From Paenibacillus sp. PastM-3 (GTDB taxonomy: Bacteria; Bacillota; Bacilli; Paenibacillales; Paenibacillaceae): DNA of 64,000 nucleotides. The DNA lies in NCBI RefSeq assembly GCF_029893965.1, contig NZ_JARXXP010000004.1, positions 1 to 64,000 on the forward strand, given 5' to 3'. The notes below the pieces were generated by a model. The model had not been told where the DNA came from, searched no databases, and was given only the letters and a program-made list of their open reading frames with translations. This document shows positions 8,258 to 18,199 of the stretch, one piece after another; position 1 is the first letter of the stretch, and each line of letters opens with the position of its first letter. Made by a program: the position numbers and the translations under genes.

Positions 8258-9466
8258 ATGAATGAAGCCAGACAGGAAAGACTGCCGCAGCTGGATATTT
8301 ACCGCGCCTTGGCGATTACGGGCGTTCTGCATGTGCATTCTTCATCTTTTGCCGCCGGGGAGCAGGCGCTGAATTCTCCCTTTTATTATTGGCTTAACTG
8401 GATCAATATCTTTTTCAAGTTCGGGACTCCGTCGTTTATTTTTCTCAGCAGCTTTGTGCTGTTCTACAATTATTACGGGCGTCCAGTTACGAAAAGTCTG
8501 ATCGGCAGCTTTTACCGGCGCAGGCTGAAGTACATTTTGCTGCCCTATCTGCTTGCTTCCATTGGATATTATGTGCTGACTCTGTATGTGAACGGGGTAC
8601 TGATGCAGCAGCCGGCGGAGAACCTGTCCAGCTTTCTGGGGGCGCTTTTTTCAGGATCAGCATATGCGCATTTGTATTTTGTCTTTATCAGTATCCAGTT
8701 CTATCTGCTGTTTCCCTTACTATTGAAGCTGCTGCAGAGCTCGGAATTTTGGGTAAAGTGGGCTTTTCCGCTTGGGCTGACGCTGCAGTGGGGATTTATT
8801 TTCTGGAACAAATATCAGCTTCATATAGTGGAGAAGGGCAGTCTGGCTATCTCTTATCTGGCTTATTATATGCTGGGTGCGTATATTGCAGTTAACTTTG
8901 AAAAGGTGAAGCAGTGGCTGGTAAAGCCATGGAGCGGACTTACGGCTCTGCATAAAAGGCTGACAGTGCTGCTGTTCACCGCTTGGCTGGCGGCAGCTTT
9001 TATCCATGTCCAGTTATGGTATGAAGCCCGCCACTTCGGCAACTGGACAGATTCGCTGTGGTACGAGCTGCTATGGAATGTTCACACGCTGTTGTCGGCG
9101 CTGGTGCTGCTGTACGTAACTTTTTTGCTCTACAGGAAGGCTTCGCGCAGGCTGGTTGCTTTTTTGACAAGGCTGGGGGAGCTGTCATTCGCAATCTATC
9201 TGATTCATCCGCTGCTGCTCGCCGTATACAGACGGTTCCGCTACGGCATTTCGCCTGATTCATTGCTCTATGTAGGGTTTATCTATGGCGGACTTCTGGT
9301 TGCGCTGGCTGGCAGCTGGATTATCGTGCAGTTTGCTTTCCGCAGAATTCCGCTCGCATGGATTGTGTTCGGCAATGTGCCGCGTTCGCTGTCCCCTGAA
9401 GCTAAGGTGAGACAGACGGGAAGTGAACAGGTGCGCTCTGAGATGAAAGGGAATCATGGGCTATAA
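8258..9466 (+). CDS. Membrane acyltransferase 3 family protein (copy 1)
   Basis: A 402-residue integral membrane protein of the acyltransferase 3 (OafA/WecH-like) family. It starts with the family hallmark RLPQLDIYRALAITGVLHVHS, where the Arg-Ala/His pair lies in the first membrane helix, and about ten hydrophobic segments follow. Such enzymes O-acetylate surface glycans or peptidoglycan; the acceptor here is not known. The next gene is a close paralogue, so this is a tandem duplication. AGAGGAT precedes the start. Confidence 0.87.
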   Translation: MNEARQERLPQLDIYRALAITGVLHVHSSSFAAGEQALNSPFYYWLNWINIFFKFGTPSFIFLSSFVLFYNYYGRPVTKSLIGSFYRRRLKYILLPYLLASIGYYVLTLYVNGVLMQQPAENLSSFLGALFSGSAYAHLYFVFISIQFYLLFPLLLKLLQSSEFWVKWAFPLGLTLQWGFIFWNKYQLHIVEKGSLAISYLAYYMLGAYIAVNFEKVKQWLVKPWSGLTALHKRLTVLLFTAWLAAAFIHVQLWYEARHFGNWTDSLWYELLWNVHTLLSALVLLYVTFLLYRKASRRLVAFLTRLGELSFAIYLIHPLLLAVYRRFRYGISPDSLLYVGFIYGGLLVALAGSWIIVQFAFRRIPLAWIVFGNVPRSLSPEAKVRQTGSEQVRSEMKGNHGL

Positions 9467-9530
9467 AAAGGACTAATTATAAGCTGGGGTATGAGCATCT
9501 GGGATGCGGAGCTTAACAGGAGGAAGGTAA

Positions 9531-10682
9531 ATGGGACAAAAGGAAAGAATTCCGCAGCTGGATATTTTCCGGGCAATTGCAATCTTTGCGGTACTGGCGA
9601 TTCATGCCACTTCACGGACATTATCGGAGACACTGGACACAGGCATGTTTCATCCGTTTTTGTTCATCAATAAATTCAGCCAGTTTGCGGTACCGTCTTT
9701 TGTATTTTTAAGCGGATTTGTACTGTTTTATAACTATATCGACCGTCCGCTCAGCGGGAAGACACTGGGGAAGTTTTATAGCCGGCGGCTGATCTATATT
9801 ATTGTGCCTTATTTCGTTTTTTCAGTGCTGTATTTCATATTAAAAATGACGGCCGGAGATACCTGGAATATGCCGCTGGAGGATATGGCAGCCAAGCTGT
9901 GGAAATACCTCTGGACGGGGACAGCCTACACCCATCTGTATTACATCATTATTATTATCCAGTTCTACGTGCTGTTTCCGCTTATGCTGTGGTGCCTGCA
10001 AAAGGCCCGCAAGCTTGCTGCCTGGGCACCGGTCATCGGGCTTGCCCTGCAATGGGGCTTTGTGCTGCTGAATAAATATATGACGAACAACGGATACTGG
10101 CAGCTGTCCAAGGGCAGTCTTTCAATCACCTATTTCTCCTATTTCCTGCTGGGAGCGGGGGTTGCCGTATACTACAGCTCTCTGAAAAAATGGCTGATTC
10201 CATCCCGTGAGGGCTGGAAATCCGGCAGAGGCGGGGCCTGGATCGCACTGTGGCTATTATGGGCAGCGGCAGGTGTTATCCATGTGCAGCTGTGGTTCAA
10301 CAACTACACCAAGAAAACAGTGATTAACAGCCTCTGGTATGAGGGCTTTTCTAACCTTCATGCGCTGCTGTCCTGTCTGGTGCTGCTGCAGCTGTCTTTC
10401 CTGCTGTATGGAGCGGGCCGCAGTCTGCTGACGCGAATGCTGATCTCGGTGGGCGCGTGCTCGTTCGGCATCTATCTTGTGCACCCGGCGGTTCTGTTTT
10501 TTTACCGGAAAATTCCGTTTCACGGCGGTTCACTGGCCTATACGGCGGCTATCGCCGGGGGCTTCCTGGCGGCGCTCCTGCTCTCATGGCTGGTCGTGGC
10601 GGTTGCCTTCCGGTATGTAAAACCGGCCTGGGTTCTGTTCGGCTCCGCGCCGCAGAAACCGAAATCCAAAGCAGCCGTCTAA
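9531..10682 (+). CDS. Membrane acyltransferase 3 family protein (copy 2)
   Basis: A 383-residue paralogue of the preceding protein. Shared stretches include RIPQLDIFRAIAIFAVLAIHA, FYSRRLIYIIVPYFVFS, a conserved LQWGF and NSLWYEGFSNLHALLS. AGGAGGAAGG is seven bases before the ATG. The pair is 64 bases apart and very likely co-transcribed, ending at the bidirectional hairpin at 10693. Different but related acceptors or redundancy are both possible. Confidence 0.87.
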   Translation: MGQKERIPQLDIFRAIAIFAVLAIHATSRTLSETLDTGMFHPFLFINKFSQFAVPSFVFLSGFVLFYNYIDRPLSGKTLGKFYSRRLIYIIVPYFVFSVLYFILKMTAGDTWNMPLEDMAAKLWKYLWTGTAYTHLYYIIIIIQFYVLFPLMLWCLQKARKLAAWAPVIGLALQWGFVLLNKYMTNNGYWQLSKGSLSITYFSYFLLGAGVAVYYSSLKKWLIPSREGWKSGRGGAWIALWLLWAAAGVIHVQLWFNNYTKKTVINSLWYEGFSNLHALLSCLVLLQLSFLLYGAGRSLLTRMLISVGACSFGIYLVHPAVLFFYRKIPFHGGSLAYTAAIAGGFLAALLLSWLVVAVAFRYVKPAWVLFGSAPQKPKSKAAV

Positions 10683-10692
10683 GCAAAAATAA

Positions 10693-10733
10693 AGCGCCGG
10701 CATGGTCTGTATGATGCAGACTATGCCGGCGCT
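10693..10733. terminator. Bidirectional terminator
   Basis: A 17-bp stem (AGCGCCGGCATGGTCTG against CAGACTATGCCGGCGCT, one G:T) with a 7-base loop. The minus-strand side is followed by CTTTATTTTT, so it best serves the gluconate kinase gene; the plus side has a weak T run. Confidence 0.88.
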
Positions 10734-10757
10734 TGTTCATTATGGAGGGGCAGCCGC

Positions 10758-12308
10758 CTACTCTCCGGCCTGTTCACGCTGGAAGTGGGCTATGGCTTCA
10801 TACTGGCTCTCCAGGCTGCGGAAGACGGAGATAAAGATAGGCAGCAGCTGCTTGTAAACCTTGGCATGCGCTTCTACCGGTTCATGCCGGTAAGTGGAGC
10901 CGATCATGTCAAATACAATATCGAGCGATGCGGTCCGCCCGGTGGCATACAGCCCCAGCACGACTGCTCCAAGGCAAGAGCTCTCAATACTCTCCGGTAT
11001 GATGACCTCCTGATCAAAAATATCGGCCATCATCTGCCGCCAGAGGGAGGAGCGGGCAAATCCGCCGGTAGCGAGAATCCGGCTTGGGCGGCCAATACGC
11101 TCCTCCATGGCCAGGAGTACGGTGTACATGTTAAAAATGACACCCTCCAGCACGGAGCGGATCATATGCTCCTTGCGGTGGGTCATGCTCAGCCCGAAGA
11201 AGGAGCCGCGTGCATCCGGGTTCCATAACGGGGCGCGTTCACCGGTGAGATAGGGATGGAACAGCAGCCCGTTGCTGCCGGGAGGCACCTGCTCGGCTAT
11301 ACGCGTGAGTACCTCGTAAGGATCAATACCGAGGCGCTTCGCGGTTTCCACTTCCGAGGCGGCGAACTCATCGCGCACCCAGCGGAACAGCATGCCGCCA
11401 TTGTTCACCGGACCGCCGATCACCCAGTGATTCTCGGTCAGCGCATAGCAGAAAATCCGGCCCTTCGGATCAGTCAGCGGGCGGTCGACTACGGTACGTA
11501 TGGCGCCGCTCGTACCGATGGTAGCAGCTACTACGCCAGGTTCAATCGCGCCTACACCAAGATTGGACAGTACCCCGTCGCTGGCTCCAATAACAAATGG
11601 TGTTGAATCAAGCAGTCCAAGCTGCTCTGCAAAGCCCGGAAGCAGCCCCTGGATTACCCGGGTAGTCGGCACAGGCTCGGACAGCCGGTCAGCGGTTATT
11701 CCGGCAATACGCAGTGCCTCCGGGTCCCAGTCGAGCTTCTCCAGATTGAACATACCTGTGCAGGAAGCAATGGAATGATCGACAACATATTTACCGAACA
11801 GCTTGGCGAAGACATATTCCTTAATGGATATGAATTTATAAGTTTGCCGGAACAGCTCCGGCTGCTCCTCACCCAGCCACATCAGCTTGGTAATAGGTGA
11901 CATGGGGTGAACCGGTGTGCCTGTGCGCAGGTACAGCTCATGTCCGTTCAGCTCATTTTTGAGACGGGCGGTAGCAGCGCTGCTCCGGTTATCGGCCCAG
12001 GTGATACAGGCGGTAAGGGGCTTGCCGGCAGAATCAACAGCGATTACGCTGTGCATTGCGGAGCTGAAGGAGAGAAACAGCAGTTCGTCCGGACGGATTG
12101 CGCTTTGCTGCATCACTGCTGCTATCGTATGAAGGACAGCGTTCAGGATCTGATCCGGGTCCTGCTCGGCGACGGACGGAGACGGCTGATGCAGCGGGTA
12201 CCCCTCACTCGCCTGAGTGACGATGCTTCCATCCTCTCTGAAGAGGACGGACTTGGTGCTTGTAGTTCCAATATCAACGCCGATCATATACGATGGATTC
12301 AAGTTCAC
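10758..12308 (-). CDS. gntK: Gluconate kinase (FGGY family)
   Basis: A 516-residue FGGY carbohydrate kinase. The N-terminal phosphate-1 motif DIGTTSTKSVLF, the adenosine-side GGFARS near the C-terminus and the FGGY segment HPYLTGERAPLWNPDARG are visible. Length and sequence are those of Bacillus-type GntK, which phosphorylates gluconate to 6-phosphogluconate, rather than of xylulokinase; other FGGY sugars cannot be excluded. GTG 12308 has AGAAGGA just upstream; an internal ATG (MIGVD) is the alternative start. It is alone, with no gntP or gntR beside it. Confidence 0.82.
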   Translation of the reverse strand: MNLNPSYMIGVDIGTTSTKSVLFREDGSIVTQASEGYPLHQPSPSVAEQDPDQILNAVLHTIAAVMQQSAIRPDELLFLSFSSAMHSVIAVDSAGKPLTACITWADNRSSAATARLKNELNGHELYLRTGTPVHPMSPITKLMWLGEEQPELFRQTYKFISIKEYVFAKLFGKYVVDHSIASCTGMFNLEKLDWDPEALRIAGITADRLSEPVPTTRVIQGLLPGFAEQLGLLDSTPFVIGASDGVLSNLGVGAIEPGVVAATIGTSGAIRTVVDRPLTDPKGRIFCYALTENHWVIGGPVNNGGMLFRWVRDEFAASEVETAKRLGIDPYEVLTRIAEQVPPGSNGLLFHPYLTGERAPLWNPDARGSFFGLSMTHRKEHMIRSVLEGVIFNMYTVLLAMEERIGRPSRILATGGFARSSLWRQMMADIFDQEVIIPESIESSCLGAVVLGLYATGRTASLDIVFDMIGSTYRHEPVEAHAKVYKQLLPIFISVFRSLESQYEAIAHFQREQAGE

Positions 12309-12536
12309 AGTCCTTCTTTCTGCTTGAGAATAGATACTTGGAACGCTGAATGCAAAAAATTGCAGTAGAATTTTATTAGTTCATTATAGTATCCGCGGAG
12401 CATAGTGGCAAAGAGAGGAATCATTAAGCTGGGTAAGTAACGAAAGAGGGGCTGGAGGAGAGGTGTCATCCGGTGTAAAGGTAAGGTATTATTGACGTAG
12501 GAAGACAGTCCATGATACGATGTTCCCACCACTTTA

Positions 12537-12563
12537 CTTTACTACCACTTTACCATAGTAAAG
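12537..12563. promoter_or_regulatory. Palindrome upstream of the histidine operon
   Basis: CTTTACT and AGTAAAG arms separated by 13 bases, with a further ACTTTAC direct repeat on each side, lie 40 bases before hisZ. No T-box (no GGTGG antiterminator motif) is seen in the 295-base gap, so this could be the operator of a TrpR-family histidine regulator (HisR/YerC type). That link is inference. Confidence 0.4.
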
Positions 12564-12603
12564 CGAATTACATATCTATTTATGAACTCTGACGAGGTGA
12601 CCC

Positions 12604-13827
12604 ATGAAGATGTCCAAGCCGAAGGGATTCGAAAAACCGGCGGGTGTGCGCGATTATCTGCCGCGCGCAGTCAAGAAGCTGCGTAAGATTGAACATGATG
12701 TGCTGCACTGCATGAGCCGCTGGGGATATCAGCAGATGATAACCCCTACACTGGAATATTACGATACGGTTGGTGTGGCCAGCTCTACATCAGACCAGAA
12801 ACTTTATAAACTGCTAAACAACCGGGGGCAGGCGCTGGTGCTCCGCTCAGAAATGACAGCTCCGGTGGCCCGGGTGGTATCCTCCCTGCTCAAGGATGAG
12901 CCTCTGCCACTGCGCCTGTCTTACCACGCCAATGTCTTCCGGGCTATTGAAGAGGAGGCTGGACGGGAGGCGGAATTCTTCCAGACCGGCGTGGAGCTGG
13001 TCGGTGATGATTCCCCTGAGGCGGATGCCGAGGTTGTTGCACTGGCGATCGCCTCGCTGCAGGCAGCCGGCGTGAAGTCCTTCAAGATTGCCATGGGCCA
13101 TGTGGGCTTCCTTGACGGCTTGTTCCAGGAAGCAGTACCGAACCTGCCGGAAGCGCAGGAGGAGCTCAAGAGCCATTTGCTCGGCCGCGACTATGTAGCC
13201 TTCAGGGATACGCTGCGGCGGCTAGACCTGACGGATGCCCAGAAGAATGAGCTGTACGGGCTGCTGCGCCTGCGCGGCGGCAAGGAAATCTGCGGGCAGG
13301 CGCTGGAGCTCAGCAGTCACCCGCTGGCCCGGGCCTCCATCGAGCATTTGTGCAAGGTATGGGAAGTGCTCGTATCCTATGGGGTTTCGGAGCATGTGCT
13401 GATCGATCTGACTATGGTCGGTGATTTCTCTTATTATACCGGTATGACGTTTGAGGGCTATGCCTCTGAGCTCGGCTTCCCGGTATGCAGCGGTGGGCGT
13501 TACGACAACCTGCTGCAGCAGTTTGGCCGGGCGGTTCCGTCAACAGGCTTCTCCCTGAAGACGAACCGGATTCTGGACGGGGTGACCGGTATGCCGGAGG
13601 AAGAGGAGCTGCCTGTGCTGATCCAGTATGACGCGCAGCGGCGGACCGAAGGGCTGGCAGAAGCTGCAAGGCTGCGGTCTGAGGGGCATATGGTGGTGAC
13701 CAGACTTGCCGCAGGCCCGGAGGATCTGAAGACCGTAAAACGGCTTGACCCGGAGCGGGTTCTGGCGGATGGCGGGCAGTACGGTGAAATCTATACCTTC
13801 GTGTCTTTTGTAAGCGAGCATGGCTGA
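12604..13827 (+). CDS. hisZ: ATP phosphoribosyltransferase regulatory subunit
   Basis: A 407-residue paralogue of histidyl-tRNA synthetase that lacks tRNA charging and activates short-form HisG. Class II synthetase motifs are recognisable: GVRDYLPRAVKKLRKIE near the start, motif 2 FRAIEEEAGREAEFFQTGVEL and the C-terminal GGRYDNLLQQFG. The presence of a 214-residue HisG without its own regulatory domain right after it confirms the role. First gene of the hisZGDBHAFI-hisJ-prs operon. GAGGTGA lies just before the ATG at 12604; ATG 12610 is an alternative. Confidence 0.94.
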   Translation: MKMSKPKGFEKPAGVRDYLPRAVKKLRKIEHDVLHCMSRWGYQQMITPTLEYYDTVGVASSTSDQKLYKLLNNRGQALVLRSEMTAPVARVVSSLLKDEPLPLRLSYHANVFRAIEEEAGREAEFFQTGVELVGDDSPEADAEVVALAIASLQAAGVKSFKIAMGHVGFLDGLFQEAVPNLPEAQEELKSHLLGRDYVAFRDTLRRLDLTDAQKNELYGLLRLRGGKEICGQALELSSHPLARASIEHLCKVWEVLVSYGVSEHVLIDLTMVGDFSYYTGMTFEGYASELGFPVCSGGRYDNLLQQFGRAVPSTGFSLKTNRILDGVTGMPEEEELPVLIQYDAQRRTEGLAEAARLRSEGHMVVTRLAAGPEDLKTVKRLDPERVLADGGQYGEIYTFVSFVSEHG

Positions 13828-13890
13828 GCAGAAGAGGAACGGATGAACTAATAGAGTAGTAAAGAGTGATAAGAAACGGAGGCAAGTGAC

Positions 13891-14535
13891 ATGGGGCAGA
13901 TACTGAAGGTAGCCATGCCGAAAGGCCGGATTTACAATAAAGCGGCAGAGATGTTCCGCCAGGCGGGCCTGCCGATTCCCCCGGACGGGGAGGAGTCACG
14001 CAAGCTGGTCATATCATTGCCTGAGGCGGGTATGGAATTCATTCTGGCCAAGCCCGTAGATGTGCCTACCTATGTGGAATATGGCGTAGCGGACATCGGA
14101 ATCGTTGGAAAAGACGTGCTGCTGGAAGAGGAACGTGATGTGTATGAGCTGCTTGATCTGGGCATTGCACGCTGCCGGATGTCCATTATCGGCCTGCCTA
14201 ACTGGCAGCCGGGCATTCAGCAGCGGGTAGCGACCAAATATCCGAATGTCGCTTCACGTTATTTCCGGGAGCAGGGCCAGCAGGTAGAGGTTGTGAAGCT
14301 GAACGGCTCCATCGAGCTTGCACCGCTGATCGGTCTGGCAGACCGCATCGTCGATATGGTGGAGACGGGCCAGACACTGAAGGATAACGGGCTGGTGGAG
14401 ATGAAGAGCATCTTCGAAATTACGAGCCGCCTTGTGGCTAACCGGGTAAGCTACCGGATGAAAAATAATGAGATCCAGCAGCTGTGCGACCGTCTGCAGG
14501 CCGTTATCGGCGAGCCGGGGCTACAGCTGAAATAA
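13891..14535 (+). CDS. hisG: ATP phosphoribosyltransferase, short form
   Basis: A 214-residue catalytic subunit for the first step of histidine synthesis, joining ATP and PRPP. It opens with [17 protein letters not shown] and carries the PRPP-binding segment [23 protein letters not shown] near residue 145. It lacks the C-terminal histidine-binding domain of the long form, so feedback control must pass through HisZ. An AACGGAGG ribosome site precedes the ATG. Confidence 0.96.
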   Translation: MGQILKVAMPKGRIYNKAAEMFRQAGLPIPPDGEESRKLVISLPEAGMEFILAKPVDVPTYVEYGVADIGIVGKDVLLEEERDVYELLDLGIARCRMSIIGLPNWQPGIQQRVATKYPNVASRYFREQGQQVEVVKLNGSIELAPLIGLADRIVDMVETGQTLKDNGLVEMKSIFEITSRLVANRVSYRMKNNEIQQLCDRLQAVIGEPGLQLK

Positions 14536-14652
14536 TAACGGGAAGCCCAAGCAACGGCATGTCTCACGAAGCCGTACGGGCAGGCGAATGATCGATAGAA
14601 GGCGTCGGGATACAGGAACAAAGCTTTACATGTGCAAAAGGGGGAAGCGGCG

Positions 14653-15960
14653 GTGAAGGTGAAGTCGAGCAAGGATTTTAAGCTGCAGCGGGATGTGGAG
14701 TACGGAACGCCGGAGCAGAATGAGACCGTAAAGCAAATCGTAGCTACTATAAAAAAAGAAGGCGATGCCGCGCTGCTCCGGTATACGGAGCAGTTTGACC
14801 GCACGGTGCTGACTGCAGCGGAGCTGCGGGTGACACCTGAGGAGCTGCAGGCTGCGTACAGTCAGGTGGAGGATTCATTCGTTACCGCGATCCGCGCCGC
14901 TGCGGTTAATATCCGGGCGTTCCACGCCCGCCAGAAGCGCAGCTCCTGGATGGATCTGCAGCCGGACGGCACGATCCTCGGCCAGATCATCCGCCCGCTG
15001 AAGCGGGTGGGCGTCTATGTTCCCGGAGGCACGGCGGCTTATCCGTCGTCCGTGCTGATGAATGTCATTCCGGCACAGATTGCCGGTGTGCCGGAGATCG
15101 TTATGGTCACCCCGCCGGCGACTGGCGGCAAGGCGGGGATTGACCCTTACATTCTCGTTGCCGCCGCTGAAGCGGGCGTAAACGAGATTTACCGGGTAGG
15201 CGGCGCCCAGGCCATCGCCGCCCTGGCCTTCGGCACGGAGTCGATCGTGCCGGTCGATAAGATCTGCGGGCCGGGCAACATCTATGTTGCCCTCGCCAAA
15301 CGCGAGGTCTACGGCGCTGTCGATATCGACAGCATCGCCGGACCGAGTGAAATCGTCGTGCTCGCCGACGATACCGCCGAGCCGGCCTACGTCGCGGCCG
15401 ACCTGCTCTCCCAGGCCGAGCATGACACAATGGCCTCGGCCATTCTGGTGACGCCATCGCAGAGCCTGGCGGACAGCGTGGCTGCCGAGGTGGAGCGGCA
15501 GCTGCAGGAGCTGCCGCGCGAGGCAGTGGCGCGCGCCTCCGTCGAGAACCACGGCGCGATTATCGTCGTGGACTCGCTGCAGGAAGGCATTGAGGTAGTC
15601 AACCGGCTGGCGCCGGAGCACCTGGAGGTTGTGGCGGCTGATCCAATGGGTCTGCTGGGCAGCATCGAGAATGCCGGAGCGATTTTCCTCGGCCCGTACA
15701 GCTCGGAGCCGGTGGGCGATTATTTTGCCGGACCGAATCACATTATACCGACCAACGGTACGGCGCGGTTTGCTTCGCCGGTTGATGTGGACGATTTTAT
15801 TAAAAAATCAAGCCTGATCTACTATAGCAAGGAAGCGCTCCTGCGTGACGGGGAGACAATTATGGAGCTGGCCAGACGTGAAGGTCTGGAGGGCCATGCA
15901 AGGGCGATTCAAATCAGACTGGAGAACGAAGCGAAGGGTGGAGCAGAAGATGGAGAATAA
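14653..15960 (+). CDS. hisD: Histidinol dehydrogenase
   Basis: A 435-residue NAD- and zinc-dependent enzyme for the last two oxidations of histidinol to histidine. Visible are [14 protein letters not shown], the signature [36 protein letters not shown] and [15 protein letters not shown] 14653 is preferred because AGGGGG lies eight bases upstream; GTG 14632 in frame is the alternative. The central part (about 15000-15600) is distinctly GC-richer than its surroundings. Its last 11 bases overlap hisB. Confidence 0.95.
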   Translation: MKVKSSKDFKLQRDVEYGTPEQNETVKQIVATIKKEGDAALLRYTEQFDRTVLTAAELRVTPEELQAAYSQVEDSFVTAIRAAAVNIRAFHARQKRSSWMDLQPDGTILGQIIRPLKRVGVYVPGGTAAYPSSVLMNVIPAQIAGVPEIVMVTPPATGGKAGIDPYILVAAAEAGVNEIYRVGGAQAIAALAFGTESIVPVDKICGPGNIYVALAKREVYGAVDIDSIAGPSEIVVLADDTAEPAYVAADLLSQAEHDTMASAILVTPSQSLADSVAAEVERQLQELPREAVARASVENHGAIIVVDSLQEGIEVVNRLAPEHLEVVAADPMGLLGSIENAGAIFLGPYSSEPVGDYFAGPNHIIPTNGTARFASPVDVDDFIKKSSLIYYSKEALLRDGETIMELARREGLEGHARAIQIRLENEAKGGAEDGE

Positions 15961-16561
15961 CAATAATGAGCTGGCGGAACGCAAGGCCGGCCTTAGCCGC
16001 ACAACAAATGAAACGGACATTAAGCTGTCGCTTGGCGTTGATGGCAGCGGCGTTGCCGAGCTGGAAACGGATGTGCCTTTTCTGAATCATATGCTGGATC
16101 TGTTCGCCAAGCACGGCCAGTTCGACCTGTCAGTGCAGGCCCGCGGGGATATTGATATTGATGACCATCACACTGTCGAGGATATCGGCATTTGTCTGGG
16201 ACAGGCGCTGCGTGAAGCGCTGGGCGATAAAAAAGGGATCAAACGTTATGCCAGCGTGTTTGTTCCGATGGATGAAGCACTGGCACAGGTTGTGATCGAT
16301 ATCAGTAACCGCCCGCATTTTGAGTACCGTGCCGAGTATCCGTCACAGCAGGTAGGCAGCTTCTCTACAGAGCTGGTGCATGAGTTCCTCTGGAAGTTCG
16401 CGCTGGAGGCACGGATTACGCTGCACGTTATTGTGCACTACGGCTCCAATACCCACCACATGATTGAGGCGGTATTCAAAGCGCTGGGCCGGGCGCTGGA
16501 TGAAGCGACACTGATCGATCCGCGAGTAAAGGGTGTGCCTTCTACGAAGGGAGTGCTGTAG
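15950..16561 (+). CDS. hisB: Imidazoleglycerol-phosphate dehydratase
   Basis: A 203-residue monofunctional dehydratase that makes imidazole acetol phosphate. It holds both metal-binding repeats, [13 protein letters not shown] with [10 protein letters not shown], and later [11 protein letters not shown] with [10 protein letters not shown]. There is no fused phosphatase domain, consistent with a separate HisJ in the operon. ATG 15950 overlaps the end of hisD by 11 bases and has GGTGGAG upstream. Confidence 0.96.
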   Translation: MENNNNELAERKAGLSRTTNETDIKLSLGVDGSGVAELETDVPFLNHMLDLFAKHGQFDLSVQARGDIDIDDHHTVEDIGICLGQALREALGDKKGIKRYASVFVPMDEALAQVVIDISNRPHFEYRAEYPSQQVGSFSTELVHEFLWKFALEARITLHVIVHYGSNTHHMIEAVFKALGRALDEATLIDPRVKGVPSTKGVL

Positions 16562-16562
16562 C

Positions 16563-17192
16563 ATGACCGTTGCAATCGTCGATTACGGCATGGGCAACCT
16601 GCACAGTGTCAGCAAAGCCGTGGAGCGGCTGGGCTACGAAAGTCTGGTGACAGGCAAGGCTGAGGAGATTTTTGCAGCGGACAGTGTTATCCTGCCGGGA
16701 GTCGGTGCGTTTGGCGATGCGATGGAGCAGCTGCGCGCAAGCGGTCTCGACGGGATCGTGAAGCAGGCTGCCGCCGGCGGCCAGCCTGTACTCGGCATCT
16801 GCCTGGGTATGCAACTGCTGTTCAGCAGCAGCGAGGAGTACGGAGAGCATACCGGACTGGATATGCTTCCGGGGGCAGTCGTCCGCTTCGCTGCACGTGA
16901 AGGCTTCAAGGTGCCGCATATGGGCTGGAACCGTCTGAGCTTCCGCCAGCCGCAGAGTCCGCTGCTTGAGGGGCTCGAAGAAGGGCATGTATATTTTGTC
17001 CACTCCTATCATGCCCAGGTGGAGCAGGAGAGTGACTTGATCGCCGTTACAGACTACGGGCATCCGGTAACGGCAGTAGTCGGGCGGGATAACGTGTACG
17101 GCATGCAGTTTCACCCGGAGAAGAGCGGGGAGCTGGGCATGAAGCTGCTGGGCAATTTTTTGCAGATTAAGAACGTGCAGGGGCGGGCGTAA
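16563..17192 (+). CDS. hisH: Imidazole glycerol phosphate synthase, glutaminase subunit
   Basis: A 209-residue class I glutamine amidotransferase. The nucleophile elbow GICLGMQLL holds the catalytic Cys near residue 80, and the His-Glu pair lies in MQFHPEKSGELG near residue 190. It supplies ammonia to HisF. ATG 16563 is one base after the hisB stop, so the two are translationally linked. Confidence 0.95.
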   Translation: MTVAIVDYGMGNLHSVSKAVERLGYESLVTGKAEEIFAADSVILPGVGAFGDAMEQLRASGLDGIVKQAAAGGQPVLGICLGMQLLFSSSEEYGEHTGLDMLPGAVVRFAAREGFKVPHMGWNRLSFRQPQSPLLEGLEEGHVYFVHSYHAQVEQESDLIAVTDYGHPVTAVVGRDNVYGMQFHPEKSGELGMKLLGNFLQIKNVQGRA

Positions 17193-17233
17193 GCACGCTA
17201 TCAATCTATTATAGGGAAAGCAGGGAACGCCAG

Positions 17234-17971
17234 ATGTCTTCTTTTATCGTGTATCCGGCAATTGATATCCGGGATGGAAAGTGTGTAAGACTGCAGCAGG
17301 GGGATTATGCCCAGGAGACGATTTACAATGACAGTCCGGTAGAGGTGGCAAAATCGTGGGAAGAGCAAGGCGGGAAATTCATCCATCTCGTCGATCTGGA
17401 CGGTGCCAAGGCCGGACATCCGGTAAACGATGCGATCATCGGCGCCATCGCCAAAAATGCGAATGTTCCTGTACAGGTTGGCGGCGGACTGCGCTCGCTG
17501 GCTGATGTAGAAAAGCTGCTCGGACTCGGCGTCAGCCGGGTGATTATCGGAACGGCAGCCATCAACGACCATGCATTTACGGAAGCGGTACTGGCCAAAT
17601 ACGGTGATAAAGTGGCGATCGGTATTGATGCGCGGAACGGATACGTGGCAACCCACGGGTGGCTGAACACATCTGAAGTGCGTGCAGAAGATCTGGCAAA
17701 AGAGCTCGCGTCCAAAGGTGCAGAGACATTCATCTATACCGACATTTCGCGCGACGGAATGATGCAGGGCCCGAACATTGAAGGTATCCTCTCCATGGCT
17801 GCTGCCAGCGGACGGACCGTTATCGCCTCCGGCGGCGTTACCGTCCTGGATGACCTGCTGCGGCTTAACGTACATAGCGGAAGCGGAATCGGCGGAGCCA
17901 TCGTCGGCAAGGCGCTGTACACCGGCAATATCAATTTGACCGAAGCGCTTTCGGCGCTTGGGCAGAAATAG
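17234..17971 (+). CDS. hisA: ProFAR isomerase
   Basis: A 245-residue beta/alpha barrel that isomerises phosphoribosylformimino-AICAR phosphate. It opens YPAIDIRDGKCVRLQQGDY with the catalytic Asp, and has VGGGLRS and the second-half DISRDGMMQGPN with phosphate loops ASGGV and GGAIVGKALY. It is a barrel homologue of HisF. The operon is interrupted after it by 315 bases of repeats. Confidence 0.95.
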   Translation: MSSFIVYPAIDIRDGKCVRLQQGDYAQETIYNDSPVEVAKSWEEQGGKFIHLVDLDGAKAGHPVNDAIIGAIAKNANVPVQVGGGLRSLADVEKLLGLGVSRVIIGTAAINDHAFTEAVLAKYGDKVAIGIDARNGYVATHGWLNTSEVRAEDLAKELASKGAETFIYTDISRDGMMQGPNIEGILSMAAASGRTVIASGGVTVLDDLLRLNVHSGSGIGGAIVGKALYTGNINLTEALSALGQK

Positions 17972-17992
17972 AAGCAAGTAGAATTTAAAGGG

Positions 17993-18048
17993 ATTTGCAG
18001 TTTTGCAGTTTGGCAGTTTTGCGTTTTCGCAGCTTTGCACTTTTGCAG
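17993..18048 (+). repeat. Imperfect TTTTGCAG tandem repeat between hisA and hisF
   Basis: Seven imperfect copies of an 8-base unit (TTTTGCAG and variants such as TTTGGCAG, TTTTGCG, CTTTGCAC) follow hisA by 22 bases. The rest of the 315-base gap 17972-18286 has no gene; it holds GC-rich sequence and the hairpin at 18170. Confidence 0.75.
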
Positions 18049-18169
18049 GAGCGCCTAATGTTCAAGCGGCCCCGCAGGGGTTAGCGCTGCCTGCTCCTTG
18101 TTGCCGGGTGCGCCTCGGTCTCTCCTAAGACAACTATCCGGGTGTCCAGAGGGCCGGGGCCCTTGGGGT

Positions 18170-18199
18170 CCCCCTTGGCTAAGGGGGATTTAGGGGGAT
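18170..18199. repeat. GGGGGATTTAGGGGGAT hairpin element
   Basis: CCCCCTTGGCTAAGGGGG forms a 7-bp hairpin and is followed by ATTTAGGGGGAT. This is the shape of a dispersed G-run element found in many bacterial genomes. It is not followed by a T run, so it is unlikely to be a terminator. Confidence 0.5.

Noticed and set aside
12310..12600. T-box riboswitch before hisZ
   Set aside because: No GGTGG antiterminator motif, specifier loop or terminator was found.
18170..18199. Terminator after hisA
   Set aside because: The hairpin is strong but followed by ATTTAGGGGG rather than a T run, and the operon genes continue downstream.
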